Below, piece by piece: positions 43,763-53,112 of a stretch of DNA of 64,000 nucleotides. The stretch is from positions 18,652 to 82,651 of the forward strand of contig JAFDVR010000001.1 of the NCBI GenBank assembly GCA_018268855.1, read 5' to 3'. Position 1 is the stretch's first letter. Each line of letters begins with the position of its first letter. The notes under the pieces are model-generated. The model searched no databases and was not told the origin of the DNA. It saw only the letters and a list, made by a program, of their open reading frames with translations. The position numbers and the translations under genes were made by a program. This DNA comes from Acidobacteriota bacterium (lineage in GTDB: Bacteria; Acidobacteriota; Terriglobia; Terriglobales; Acidobacteriaceae).

Positions 43763-46519
43763 ATGATGCATTCCGAAGGACTCCACCTTGACGGCGCGGA
43801 GAGTGCAGCGCGCGTATGGCAGTTTGCCGAATATGAGTTCGATGAACTTCGGCGTGAACTGAAAGTAAGGGGCACTCGCGTCGAACTGGAGTCCAAGCCC
43901 CTGGACGTTCTGCTGCAATTGCTCCTGCACGCCGGAGAGGTGGTTACAAAAGAGGAGTTGCTCGCATCTGTATGGCCCGCCGTAATGGTAGTGGATGGCT
44001 CCCTTGCGACAGCCGTGTCCAAACTGCGCAAGGCCATGGGTGACGAGCAGCATCCTGTCATCGTTACAGTGCCACGCATCGGATACCGGCTCGTTGCTCC
44101 GGTGCGCTGCAAAGCGGCAGCCAGTTTCTCTGGCCCTGAGCTTGGATTCGTGCCCGACGAACCCGTACCTGGACGACCACAGTGGCGGCTCTCACGATTG
44201 TTAGACCGATCTGGTTCCAGTGAAGTATGGGTTGCAGAGAACCCCCGGACACGGGAACAACGTGTATTCAAATTTGCTGCGAACGGAATTCTTCTGAAAG
44301 GACTGAAGCGTGAGATTACCGTCTTCCGTTTCCTTTTGCAGGCACTTGGGGAACGTGCGGAGTTCGTCAAGATACTGGAGTGGAACTTCGAGAACGCTCC
44401 TTACTTTCTCGAAAGCGAATATGCCGGTCCGAATCTTAAAGAGTGGAGCGAGCAACAAGGCGGCCTGGCATCGGTCCCAATACAACGCCGTTTGCAGATC
44501 CTCGTGGATATCTGCAAAGCGGTTGCTGCGGCGCATTCAGTGGGGGTCCTCCATAAAGATTTGAAGCCGGCCAATGTTCTTGTCGTCCCAGAAGGAACGA
44601 ATGACGAACAGATAAAGATTGCAGACTTTGGCAGTGCGTCTCTCTTTGATCCCGACCGCCTTCAGAGACTTGGAATAACAAACGCGGGCTTCACGGAAAA
44701 CCAGCTACAGGAGAAGCCAGAGGTAGCGGGCACGCTTATGTACATGGCTCCAGAGGTGCTGGCAGGTGGATCCCCCAGCACCTCGTCTGATGTTTATGCG
44801 CTCGGCGTGCTGCTGTACCAGATGGTGATAGGCGACTTCCGTAAGCCGCTGGCGCCCGGCTGGGAAGAGCACGTCATCGATCCGGTGTTGCGGCAGGACA
44901 TTGCAGATGCAGCATGCGGAGATGCTGGAAAACGCCTGAACAACGCTGCCGAGCTGGCGGAGCGGCTGACTTCGCTTCCTGAGCGTCGTGTGCAACAGGA
45001 CCAGCTTGAAGCAGAGAGAATTCGGGCCATGGTTGCTGAACGCCAGCTTGCCGCGACAAAGGCGCGAACTCCCTGGATAGTGATTACAGGTGCAGTTTTG
45101 TGTGCAGGTATGGCGGTCAGTTTTGCGCTCTACCGGAGAGCTGCGCATGAACGAGACCATGCAAATCGACAAACGGCAATCGCCACTTCCATCAATCGTT
45201 TTTTATCAGACGATCTTCTGGGGAGAAGTAATCCGTTTTCGAGCGGCAAGGCTACGGAGTCGTTGACGGACGCTATCAAGCAAGCCGCCCCTGCTATCGA
45301 CCAGCAGTTTAAAGCTGAACCTCTGATAGCAGCGCGGCTGCACCAGACCATCGCGCGTGCGTTAGACAATCGAAGTGCTTATCCGGAAGCAAAGCAGGAG
45401 TATGAACATGCAGCAGCGCTCTTTCGACAAGCAGACGGAGAACTCTCTCAGGATGCCATCATCGCACGCCTGCAACGGGTAAGTGCGGAGGCACGCAGCT
45501 ATCAGAAAGACTCTCTGCCTACAGCGAAATCCCTGCTCGCTGAGCAGGAAGCACTTATCGCCAGACTGCCGCAGATACGGCCTGATCTTCCAGTATGGCT
45601 GGACACCGCACGCGGCATGATTGCGCTCATTTCGAACGATGCGAAAGCGGCAGCCGAACACTTCAAGGTGGCCTCGGAAAATGCTGATCTGCTACCGATG
45701 TTCGATGAGAGCGCCCAGCTTACATTGAAGCAGCGGCTTGCTTTTGCTTACATACGACTTGGGAATGGCCCCGAGGCCGAACGTCTTTTACGCGAGTTGA
45801 TCGTCGCGTTCACGCGTATTGCGGGCCCGGAAAATCCGAATGTACTCCGCGTGAGGCTGAATCTTGCGCAAGCTTACATGATTCAGAACAAACACATGGC
45901 AGCGGTAAGAGAAGCCAACGCAATCTATCCGTCCCTTATGGCTGCACTCGGACCCGAGCATGAATTGACCATGCAACTGCTTACGACCCGAGCACAATCT
46001 GAAGGCAGTCTCGGGATGTGGGACGATGCCATTCGGGATGACATGGCTATCCATGAGCGCGCGGTTAAAAAGCAAGGGCCCCTGTCTTTTTTTGCGATCG
46101 CAACTCTCTCCGACGCCTCTCTCGCGATGTGCAGGTCCGGAAGAACTGCTGAAGGTGTAGTGAACGCTCGCAAGGCATACGAGCAATCCTCAAAGGCGTT
46201 TGGGGACCGCGCCGGACTGACCGGCGGAACTGCTTCAACACTCGCCTCCTGCCTTATTCCGCTTGGACAGCTCAATGAGGCCGACAAACTTCTTATGAAC
46301 ATCGACATTCCAACGGTGACGCAACTTGCGGGCGACCCCGATTGGGGAGCTGGCGTTAAGCTTCTACAGGCGAAGATTGCATGGCATCGCGGCGATCTTG
46401 ATACAGCACGCAATCGCGTTCGTGAAATCACCCCTGTCTTCACGCGTCCGAATGCTGAAATATACCAGCAACACGAACTCAAATCGCTGACCACAAAACT
46501 TGAGATTGAGAGTCAATGA
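43763..46519 (+). CDS. Winged-helix/Ser-Thr kinase/transmembrane/TPR-like fusion protein
   Basis: 918 residues. Residues 18-115 form an OmpR/CadC-type winged helix (KPLDVLLQLLLHAGEVVTKE, VSKLRKAMGDEQ.., VPRIGYRLVAPV). Residues 139-410 are a Ser/Thr kinase: Lys in VFKFA (about 169), catalytic HKDLKPANVLV (about 263), ADFGSAS (about 288), MAPEV (about 327). The Gly-rich loop is degenerate (LLDRSGSSEVWVA) but Lys, HxD, DFG and APE are kept, so activity is plausible. A charged coiled coil (about 405-434) leads to one membrane helix (about 434-458, TPWIVITGAVLCAGMAVSFAL). A 450-residue helical TPR-like region follows, predicted outside the cytoplasm. It combines the ToxR/CadC plan (membrane-bound DNA-binding domain) with a PknB-like kinase. 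The divergent three-gene run is a candidate target. Confidence 0.88.
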   Translation: MMHSEGLHLDGAESAARVWQFAEYEFDELRRELKVRGTRVELESKPLDVLLQLLLHAGEVVTKEELLASVWPAVMVVDGSLATAVSKLRKAMGDEQHPVIVTVPRIGYRLVAPVRCKAAASFSGPELGFVPDEPVPGRPQWRLSRLLDRSGSSEVWVAENPRTREQRVFKFAANGILLKGLKREITVFRFLLQALGERAEFVKILEWNFENAPYFLESEYAGPNLKEWSEQQGGLASVPIQRRLQILVDICKAVAAAHSVGVLHKDLKPANVLVVPEGTNDEQIKIADFGSASLFDPDRLQRLGITNAGFTENQLQEKPEVAGTLMYMAPEVLAGGSPSTSSDVYALGVLLYQMVIGDFRKPLAPGWEEHVIDPVLRQDIADAACGDAGKRLNNAAELAERLTSLPERRVQQDQLEAERIRAMVAERQLAATKARTPWIVITGAVLCAGMAVSFALYRRAAHERDHANRQTAIATSINRFLSDDLLGRSNPFSSGKATESLTDAIKQAAPAIDQQFKAEPLIAARLHQTIARALDNRSAYPEAKQEYEHAAALFRQADGELSQDAIIARLQRVSAEARSYQKDSLPTAKSLLAEQEALIARLPQIRPDLPVWLDTARGMIALISNDAKAAAEHFKVASENADLLPMFDESAQLTLKQRLAFAYIRLGNGPEAERLLRELIVAFTRIAGPENPNVLRVRLNLAQAYMIQNKHMAAVREANAIYPSLMAALGPEHELTMQLLTTRAQSEGSLGMWDDAIRDDMAIHERAVKKQGPLSFFAIATLSDASLAMCRSGRTAEGVVNARKAYEQSSKAFGDRAGLTGGTASTLASCLIPLGQLNEADKLLMNIDIPTVTQLAGDPDWGAGVKLLQAKIAWHRGDLDTARNRVREITPVFTRPNAEIYQQHELKSLTTKLEIESQ

Positions 46520-46668
46520 TTGGACGACGGCATCAGTTGGCCAGACCAGAGCACCACTTTGGGCGGCATCCATGCCTTCCATTGCTCTGTTAAGGGAGGG
46601 TGCAGCCAGTCTGATCCAGACCATATACTTATCGTCATATTCTTAATAGCGGTCATGAGAAGATCACG

Positions 46669-47706
46669 ATGAAGCTCACCTCCACGCCTCGCCTTGCAGA
46701 TATTGCAAAGCGCGCTGGTGTTTCAATCGCTGCTGTTTCGATTGCACTGCATAAAGCAGAATCGACGCGTGTAAGCGCCGAACGCAGAAAGAAGATCATC
46801 AGCATCGCAGAGGAGATGGGCTACTCCGCGAATGAACTTGCCCGTGCGCTGGCCGAACGGCGGACTCGGCTGATCGGCCTTGCTGTGCCTCTGCGAGACC
46901 CTATTTTTTTCAACCAGTTCATTGCGCAGGCACTCTCGGGCATTCAGAAGACGATGATGCGCCGCGGATATAACCTGCTGATCTTTTCGCCCTCAGGCAA
47001 GCCGGGCAGAGCTACCCGCGACCAGATTTTGGAGAGCAAGTTTACCGACGGCATCATCTTTATCAACACGCGATCATGCACGGTAGCAGACGTCGAAGAG
47101 ACAATTGACGAGTTACAGCGGGCGAACATCAAGTTTTCGATGATTAATTCGTACTATGGCAACTCACCGATTAACTACGCAGGCGCGGACGATGCCGGGA
47201 TTGGTGAAGCCGCTGCGCGGTATCTTGCGGAGCGCGGTCATAAACAGATTGCTTTTTTGAGTGGACAACGTACCCTGCCCGCGCACCAACAGATGGTGAA
47301 GGGACTGAAGCGTGGATTGAAAGCGCACGACCTCAATCTTTCAGCAGAACATATTGGCTGCAGTGGGTACGAAGAGACAAAAGCATTTGAGATACTCGAC
47401 CGTTGGTTTGACAAACGTAAGGACCGCGTAACCGCTATCTTTGCAGCGGATGACCAGTTGCTCATCAATCTCTACGATTACATTGAACAGCGCGGCCTCA
47501 GCATGCCGAAAGATGTTGCCGTACTTGGACGAGGCAATAGTGGTTTTGGGGAACACCTGCGGCCACGTCCTACCATGTTCACCATACCTACCTTCAGTAT
47601 GGGAGAGCTTGCAGCCGACCTGCTGATCGACTCCATTGAAAACCCTAAGGCGGAGCCCCGACGGGTTTTTCTGCCGTATGAGTTTGTCAATGGCGTGACA
47701 GCCTGA
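46669..47706 (+). CDS. LacI-family transcriptional regulator
   Basis: 345 residues. The N-terminal LacI helix-turn-helix is clear (LADIAKRAGVSIAAVSIALH) with a hinge helix (NELARALAERRTRLIG). The periplasmic-binding-like effector domain follows (LIGLAVPLRDPIFFNQFIAQ, YLAERGHKQIAFLSG, RVTAIFAADDQLLINLYDYI). The hinge Leu region has ALAERR. It lies 90 bases upstream of the GH2 gene. A LacI-type palindrome found before GH2 and several downstream units is its most likely operator; none was seen before its own start. Inducer is presumably a sugar released by the neighbouring hydrolases. Confidence 0.93.
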   Translation: MKLTSTPRLADIAKRAGVSIAAVSIALHKAESTRVSAERRKKIISIAEEMGYSANELARALAERRTRLIGLAVPLRDPIFFNQFIAQALSGIQKTMMRRGYNLLIFSPSGKPGRATRDQILESKFTDGIIFINTRSCTVADVEETIDELQRANIKFSMINSYYGNSPINYAGADDAGIGEAAARYLAERGHKQIAFLSGQRTLPAHQQMVKGLKRGLKAHDLNLSAEHIGCSGYEETKAFEILDRWFDKRKDRVTAIFAADDQLLINLYDYIEQRGLSMPKDVAVLGRGNSGFGEHLRPRPTMFTIPTFSMGELAADLLIDSIENPKAEPRRVFLPYEFVNGVTA

Positions 47707-47742
47707 GCGATTGCGGTTCTGCGAGAATATGTAGACATCCTC

Positions 47743-47759
47743 TATGTCAAACGTTTAAC
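47743..47759. promoter_or_regulatory. LacI-type operator before GH2 gene
   Basis: TATGTCAAACGTTTAAC, 38 bases before the GH2 start, with an AAACGTTT core centred on CG as typical for LacI-family sites. The identical 17 bases occur inverted at 53944-53960. Confidence 0.7.
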
Positions 47760-47796
47760 GTAGTCTCCGCGATTTGAACCCTCCTGGAGGCCCGCC

Positions 47797-49506
47797 ATGT
47801 TCGCGCGCATTACCTGTTTCGCCGTTGCCCTGTTCGCTTCGACCGCTGCCGCAGCAACCTCCGTGGACCTTAGCGGACCGGGATGGAGTTTCAAAACGAC
47901 AACGGAAGCTGAGTTCCACGCCATCTCTGTCCCACATACGTGGATGGTGGACGCCGGGTATGAGAAGTACATTGGGCATGCTTTATATCAACGGGAGTTC
48001 GATGCCCCTCCGTTGAAACAAGGGCAGATTGTCCGTCTGCATTTCAACGCTGTTTACGATACGGCGCGAGTCTGGCTGAACGGCAAACAGCTAGGCACGC
48101 ATGATGGTGGCTACACGCCATTTGAGTTCGACGTAACGGGACTTCTACAGGCGAAGAACAACCGATTATTGGTCGAAGTGGACAATACCCCTACACTTAC
48201 ATCGATCCCAGCGCTTGCTACGGGACATCCGTCTTCTGAGAACCTGGCATACGGGGCAGGTGGACGAGCCACGATTGTCGGCTGGATGCCTTACGGCGGG
48301 ATCGTTCGTCCGGTATCTCTCCTGGTGAGTGAAGCTGTCTACCTTGGCCCGGTAAAGGCGGATGCGAAGCCGAATCTTTCAAGCGGTGACGCTTTGCTCT
48401 CGCTACGCATCACGTTGAAGAATGCCTCTGGAAAGCCCAAAAGGATGACACCAAGCGCATCCATGGCAGGAATGACTGCAACTTTCCGAAGTGTGACCGT
48501 CCCAGCGCATGGCTCAATAAATGTGAACTGGACGAGAACCCTCAAACGCGCACATCTGTGGAGCGTGCACGATCCGCACCTGTATGACCTGAAGGTAGAG
48601 GTGCCTGGAGATTCGTATGAAACACACATCGGTGTGCGTGAGATCCGTGTACACGGAACGGAGCTGCTGTTGAATGGCAAACCGGTGCATCTGTTTGGAG
48701 CCAATCGTGTAGCAGATGATCCAAAAGAAGGTCTGTGCGAACCGGACGCCGTGATTGAGCGCGATATGTCCGACATGCTGGCCGACAACATGCGCATGAT
48801 GCGTATCGCCCATTATCCTCAGCCACCTGCGCTCCTCGATTTTGCTGACCGGCATGGGATGCTCATCATTCCTGAAGCCGGCAACTGGAACATGAGCGCA
48901 TGGCAGATGGCAGACCCAGAGATACGTTCGCGATTCAAGCGGCAGCAGCGCGAGATGATGGAAACGGAATGGAATCATCCGTCCGTCATTGCGTGGAGCG
49001 TGGGAAATGAGTATGAGTCATATACACCAGATGGCCGCGCCTGGACCCGAGACATGCGGGCATACACGCTGTCCCTTGATAACACACGACTGATCACCTT
49101 TGCAGACCGGTATACGGGCGACCCTGCGGTGAAGAGTGGCGCCGATGACGCGAGCCAATATTGCGATTTCGTTTCTATCAATGTTTACGGCAATTACGCC
49201 AGGCGGTTCGATCATGCGCATGAACTCTATCCCAATAAACCGATCTTCGTAACGGAGTTCGGAAAGATGGGCGAGCCCGGATTGCACGATCCACAACGTA
49301 TTGCAGACATTACTGAAGCCGTGCATGCGATGAAAGCACGGCCATGGATGATTGGAGGCTCGCTGTGGACCTGGAATGACTATCGATCGCTGATCCGAGG
49401 CACACCGGCAAACGGTATCCGTTCATGGGGCGTGGTGAATGTGAACCGCGAACGACGCGATAGTTGGAAAGTAGTCCAGAAGCTCTTCGAGACTGAGTTG
49501 CCCTGA
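47797..49506 (+). CDS. Exported glycoside hydrolase family 2 enzyme
   Basis: 569 residues, about the size of beta-glucuronidase (603). A signal peptide (MFARITCFAVALFASTAAAA) precedes the GH2 sugar-binding jelly roll (ISVPHTWMVDAG, LHFNAVYDTARVWLNGKQLG), an Ig-like domain and the TIM barrel. The acid/base is E405 (WSVGNEYES), and the probable nucleophile is E487 (IFVTEFGKMG). It hydrolyses beta-linked galactose, glucuronate or mannose residues; which one is not decided by the motifs. The ribosome site TGGAGG is six bases before the ATG. A LacI operator lies 38 bases upstream, and the regulator gene is adjacent. It ends convergent with the MFS gene after 10 bases. Confidence 0.93.
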   Translation: MFARITCFAVALFASTAAAATSVDLSGPGWSFKTTTEAEFHAISVPHTWMVDAGYEKYIGHALYQREFDAPPLKQGQIVRLHFNAVYDTARVWLNGKQLGTHDGGYTPFEFDVTGLLQAKNNRLLVEVDNTPTLTSIPALATGHPSSENLAYGAGGRATIVGWMPYGGIVRPVSLLVSEAVYLGPVKADAKPNLSSGDALLSLRITLKNASGKPKRMTPSASMAGMTATFRSVTVPAHGSINVNWTRTLKRAHLWSVHDPHLYDLKVEVPGDSYETHIGVREIRVHGTELLLNGKPVHLFGANRVADDPKEGLCEPDAVIERDMSDMLADNMRMMRIAHYPQPPALLDFADRHGMLIIPEAGNWNMSAWQMADPEIRSRFKRQQREMMETEWNHPSVIAWSVGNEYESYTPDGRAWTRDMRAYTLSLDNTRLITFADRYTGDPAVKSGADDASQYCDFVSINVYGNYARRFDHAHELYPNKPIFVTEFGKMGEPGLHDPQRIADITEAVHAMKARPWMIGGSLWTWNDYRSLIRGTPANGIRSWGVVNVNRERRDSWKVVQKLFETELP

Positions 49507-49516
49507 ATTGGAAGGC

Positions 49517-50749
49517 TTATGCAGTAATTTCTGCGTAGGATGGTTCCCGCTTCGTACGAAAGGCTGTCCAGAGCAGTGCCAGTGCGAGCGGATGCATTAC
49601 CCCCATCAGCAGAAACGCAGGACCATAGCCGCCGTGCGTCACGAAGTAGCCGACTAGCTCTGTGGAGATCATGCCGCCAAAGGCGCTTCCTGCGGCCACC
49701 ATGCCTGCGCCCTTGCCAAGTTGTCCGGCCGGAAAGACTTCCAACAGAACCGAAGTGAGATTGATAAGCCAGGACATGTGGGCCATTGCCATGATGGACG
49801 CAATGACAATGGAGAGAGTAATCCCCGGAGCGGTGGCAGCCAGAGGGCTTAGCAACACCAAAACAGCAGAGATGCTCATGGCCCTGCGATAGGCAATGCC
49901 TGGTGCGTATCCTTTGCGGATGTAATAGCCGGAGAGTAGCCCGCCAAGGATGGTGCCGATACCGCCGAAAAGATAGACGATCCACCCAAGCTGAGCCAAC
50001 TGTGCCGTGGAGAAATGCCGTGCGCTGATGAGGTACTTCGGAAACCAGAACAGGTAGAAGAACCAGACAGGGTCCGTCATGCCGCGGGCGATCATGAGCT
50101 GCCACATTTCTTTGCGGACGAGCAGTGCTTTGAACGCAGCAAAGCCATTGCCGAGTGAGCCTTCATTCGCTTCCGATGCGGGCGCATTGCGATAAATCAA
50201 GAGCCATACGGGCACCCACACCAGTCCTGCGACTCCGCTCACAATGAACACCGCAGGCCAGCCGTGACGTAGTGCGATGGCAATTGTAAGAGGGACTGCA
50301 ACGATTGCGCCGAGCGTGGCGCCCGCAGTGTAGATACCTACCGCAAGCGAGCGGTGCTTCTTCTCAAGCACTTCTCCCACAGCCTTGGGGGCAGCTACCC
50401 AAAGGCCGGGTTCTCCTAACCCAAGACCGAAGCGCGCTGCACCTAACTGCACGCCAGAGGTGACAAAGGCGGTTGCCACTTCAGCGAGCGACCATAGCGT
50501 GACGAAGAGAGTCATGCTGCGCCGCGTACCCATCGCGTCCGAAACAAAGCCAGCAAAGACGAATGTTATAGCGGATGCGAACAGGAAAATGCTCACCACG
50601 TGCGCGTATCCGGTGTCCGACAGGTGCAGTGCAGCCTGCACCTGAGGAGCTACCACCGACAGGCTTTGCCGGTCGAAGTAGTTGAGCAGAGAGATGACAG
50701 AGAGCAGCGCAATCACAACCCACGGATTGGAGCGGAGAAGTCGTAGCAT
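49517..50749 (-). CDS. MFS transporter, hexuronate/anion-cation symporter type
   Basis: About 410 residues, 12 membrane segments. The motif LLNYFDRQSLSVVAPQVQ at TM1 and the following loop (AGFVSDAMGTRRSM, GLGLGEPGLWVAAPKAVGE) are those of the ACS family that includes ExuT and GudP. It therefore probably carries an acidic sugar such as a uronate. The start ATG at 50749 overlaps the stop of the FAD oxidoreductase (TAATG); a GTG three codons earlier is possible. The overlap means the transporter is translated with the oxidoreductase. Confidence 0.9.
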   Translation of the reverse strand: MLRLLRSNPWVVIALLSVISLLNYFDRQSLSVVAPQVQAALHLSDTGYAHVVSIFLFASAITFVFAGFVSDAMGTRRSMTLFVTLWSLAEVATAFVTSGVQLGAARFGLGLGEPGLWVAAPKAVGEVLEKKHRSLAVGIYTAGATLGAIVAVPLTIAIALRHGWPAVFIVSGVAGLVWVPVWLLIYRNAPASEANEGSLGNGFAAFKALLVRKEMWQLMIARGMTDPVWFFYLFWFPKYLISARHFSTAQLAQLGWIVYLFGGIGTILGGLLSGYYIRKGYAPGIAYRRAMSISAVLVLLSPLAATAPGITLSIVIASIMAMAHMSWLINLTSVLLEVFPAGQLGKGAGMVAAGSAFGGMISTELVGYFVTHGGYGPAFLLMGVMHPLALALLWTAFRTKREPSYAEITA

Positions 50750-53022
50750 TAGCGGCACGTTACATTGAAGATAGCTGGAGGCGCTTCTCCGTGCGCGAGC
50801 ACCTGGATAGATATGCCGGTAGTTGTCACATGCTCAGCTAATTTGAAATGCCACCGGGTTTGATGGTGCTCCTGCACCTCGGTCAGAACGTTGCCTTCAG
50901 CGGTGGTAACTCGGAATGCGGTGATGCAACCCGGCATCACGCGCTCTGAATGGGTGAGCAGGACCGATTCCATCGGATGATCGAAATCGGTATCGAAGGT
51001 GATATCAATCTCGTGAAGATCGACAGGCATTTCCCAGTTGAGATTTAGCTGCGGGTTGGCGTCGTTGGCAGCAGGCGCCCACGCATTGGCCCCGCACCAT
51101 GGACGCGCAAAACCGTTGATCACATTGGCTGGCCCATATACCGCGAGCGGTGGATCGAACGTGACCGCGAGATTGCGCGCAGCAGGTCTGCGTTCTGGCA
51201 GCCAGAAGGCGAATGAATCGATCCCTGCACCCTCAGGCGGCGTTTGTACCAGGCTCTTCGCAACTGCAGCATTCATCTTCTGCGAGAGCGTCAGCAGCCC
51301 GGGCGCCATCGCCTTACTCATGTAAAACGTCACACCGTCCACAGGCGGCAGGACTACGAAAACATGTGCGCTCTCACTGAGGTCTACATTGAAATGGAGC
51401 GGTACTTGTACGCACTCACCTGCATGCACGACGACCTTCAGCTTGTTTAGCAACCGGTCGGGAGTGGTGTTGCCTTCGCGTTCCGAATCCCACAGTTCCG
51501 CTTCTACCGTTGTGTCGCGCAGCACCCTGGCCTGTAGAGCAATATGAGGCATTGGACCTGCGTTTACGGGCAGAAGCAGCGCATAAGGACGGTCTGAAGT
51601 ACCCAGTTCCCCGCTTGAGGGAAGTTCGCGAAGGCGCAGTGTAGAAGATGCACTCACCTCCGCCTTTCGGGCCAGATCGTACGCACCTTCGTAACGGACT
51701 CCGGGAATGAACTGGCCCCGTTCGAGCAGCCTTTGTTGCAGTTCCTTTAGCCGCGCAGGTTCCGTGATGACGCGAGGGAGAAGATGCTCGCGGATGCACA
51801 TGACTGCCGCCAAACCTACTGCCTGTGCGCTGTTGGCGCATGTCGCCATTACGCGCGTTGAGCCAAAAGCGATGTGCGTTGCACTGATAATGCGGCCGGC
51901 AAGAAAGAGATTATTGATATTCCGGCTATACAACGTGCGATATGGAATCTGGTACACACCCTTGGAGTGCCATTGGGTGCAACCGGGCTCCGCGCTAAAG
52001 ACACCTTCGGAGGGATGCAGATCGATGGCCCATCCGCCATACGACACTGCATCCTCAAACTGTGTCTGATTCACAATGTGGTTCTGCGTGAGCATGATAT
52101 CGCCGACAAAGCGGCGGCTCTCGCGTTTGCCGGGGATGGTGCCCATCCACTCCAGCGTGAGGTTTTCCGCTTCAGGAAATTCACCGGAGTTTTTGATGTA
52201 ATTCCAGACACCGTAAGCGACGCTCCACAACTCCCACTTAATCTCTTCCGTCTCACCTACGGTGTCGAGATCGCCACCGTATTCCAGCCACCAAAGGCGG
52301 CATCCAGAGTCGGAGACCTGAAAGTCGCGATATCGCGGAATGCGCGTGATGTCCTGCAAGGCAAATGCCGGCGGAACATACTTTACTGGCCTGCCAGTAT
52401 CGCGGCTATAGAAATAGAGTGAATGGCCAAGCAACTTGTGCTCCGGCTCGGATGGAGCCATGCCCTCACCGAACTCAGACGCTGCTTCGGCGCCCATGCG
52501 AAACTCAGCGCCTGCAAGAAAACCCAGAATTCCGTCGCCCGAAGCGTCCACAAACAGAGGGGCTTGGATGAGATATGAGGTCTGGTTCTGACTGTTATAG
52601 CCCTTGACCTGGGCAATCGTCGTAGCGTTCTTCATTACCAGTTCATGCACTGCGGTGTTCAGCAGCAGGGTGATGTTCGGCTCCCGCTTTGTGAACTCAA
52701 GTACGATCGCGTCGAAGATAACGGGATTGCCTTCCGGATTTCGCCACATGTTCTCAACGAGAATTTCATCGATCACACCACCCTCGCGAGCCCAGCGGTT
52801 GTTGTTGCCCATGTGCGAGGTGGCCCCAAGCACCCATAGCCTGACTTCACTGGATGAGTTGCCACCCAGCACGGGGCGGTCCTGCACCAGCACGATCTGG
52901 ATTCCTTCACGAGCTGCCGTGATGGCGCAACATACACCCGCCAAACCTCCACCAACGATCGCTAGATCGGCAGAGAGGAAGGTCTGCTTTGGTTCTCTGA
53001 CGGACAACTCTGAATTGGACAC
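50749..53022 (-). CDS. FAD-dependent oxidoreductase with C-terminal beta-rich domain
   Basis: 757 residues. The Rossmann fold with ADP-binding motif is at the start (LAIVGGGLAGVCCAITAARE, near residue 20), followed by GGNSSSEVRLWVLGA, typical of the FAD_oxidored (PF12831) family. Residues about 130-400 carry the FAD fold, with a late motif around HIAFGSTRVMATCANSAQAV. The C-terminal 250 residues are beta-rich and look like a carbohydrate-binding or discoidin-type sandwich. There is no signal peptide. The start is GTG, with GGGGG seven bases upstream. Members of this family are frequent in sugar-degradation loci; the substrate is unknown. It is coupled to the MFS gene, and a weak LacI-type site lies upstream. 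Confidence 0.85.
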   Translation of the reverse strand: MSNSELSVREPKQTFLSADLAIVGGGLAGVCCAITAAREGIQIVLVQDRPVLGGNSSSEVRLWVLGATSHMGNNNRWAREGGVIDEILVENMWRNPEGNPVIFDAIVLEFTKREPNITLLLNTAVHELVMKNATTIAQVKGYNSQNQTSYLIQAPLFVDASGDGILGFLAGAEFRMGAEAASEFGEGMAPSEPEHKLLGHSLYFYSRDTGRPVKYVPPAFALQDITRIPRYRDFQVSDSGCRLWWLEYGGDLDTVGETEEIKWELWSVAYGVWNYIKNSGEFPEAENLTLEWMGTIPGKRESRRFVGDIMLTQNHIVNQTQFEDAVSYGGWAIDLHPSEGVFSAEPGCTQWHSKGVYQIPYRTLYSRNINNLFLAGRIISATHIAFGSTRVMATCANSAQAVGLAAVMCIREHLLPRVITEPARLKELQQRLLERGQFIPGVRYEGAYDLARKAEVSASSTLRLRELPSSGELGTSDRPYALLLPVNAGPMPHIALQARVLRDTTVEAELWDSEREGNTTPDRLLNKLKVVVHAGECVQVPLHFNVDLSESAHVFVVLPPVDGVTFYMSKAMAPGLLTLSQKMNAAVAKSLVQTPPEGAGIDSFAFWLPERRPAARNLAVTFDPPLAVYGPANVINGFARPWCGANAWAPAANDANPQLNLNWEMPVDLHEIDITFDTDFDHPMESVLLTHSERVMPGCITAFRVTTAEGNVLTEVQEHHQTRWHFKLAEHVTTTGISIQVLAHGEAPPAIFNVTCR

Positions 53023-53085
53023 TTCTGGCCCCCATGACCAGCTACGCTACAGCGAGCTACCGGATTGCTACACAAAAACCTAAAT

Positions 53086-53102
53086 GTTAAACGATAAACC
53101 TG
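53086..53102. promoter_or_regulatory. Degenerate LacI-type operator before FAD oxidoreductase
   Basis: GTTAAACGATAAACCTG matches the 53944 site at 12 of 17 positions, with the 8 bases GTTAAACG exact. It sits about 64 bases before the GTG start of the oxidoreductase-transporter unit. Confidence 0.45.
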
Positions 53103-53112
53103 TCCAGCATCT

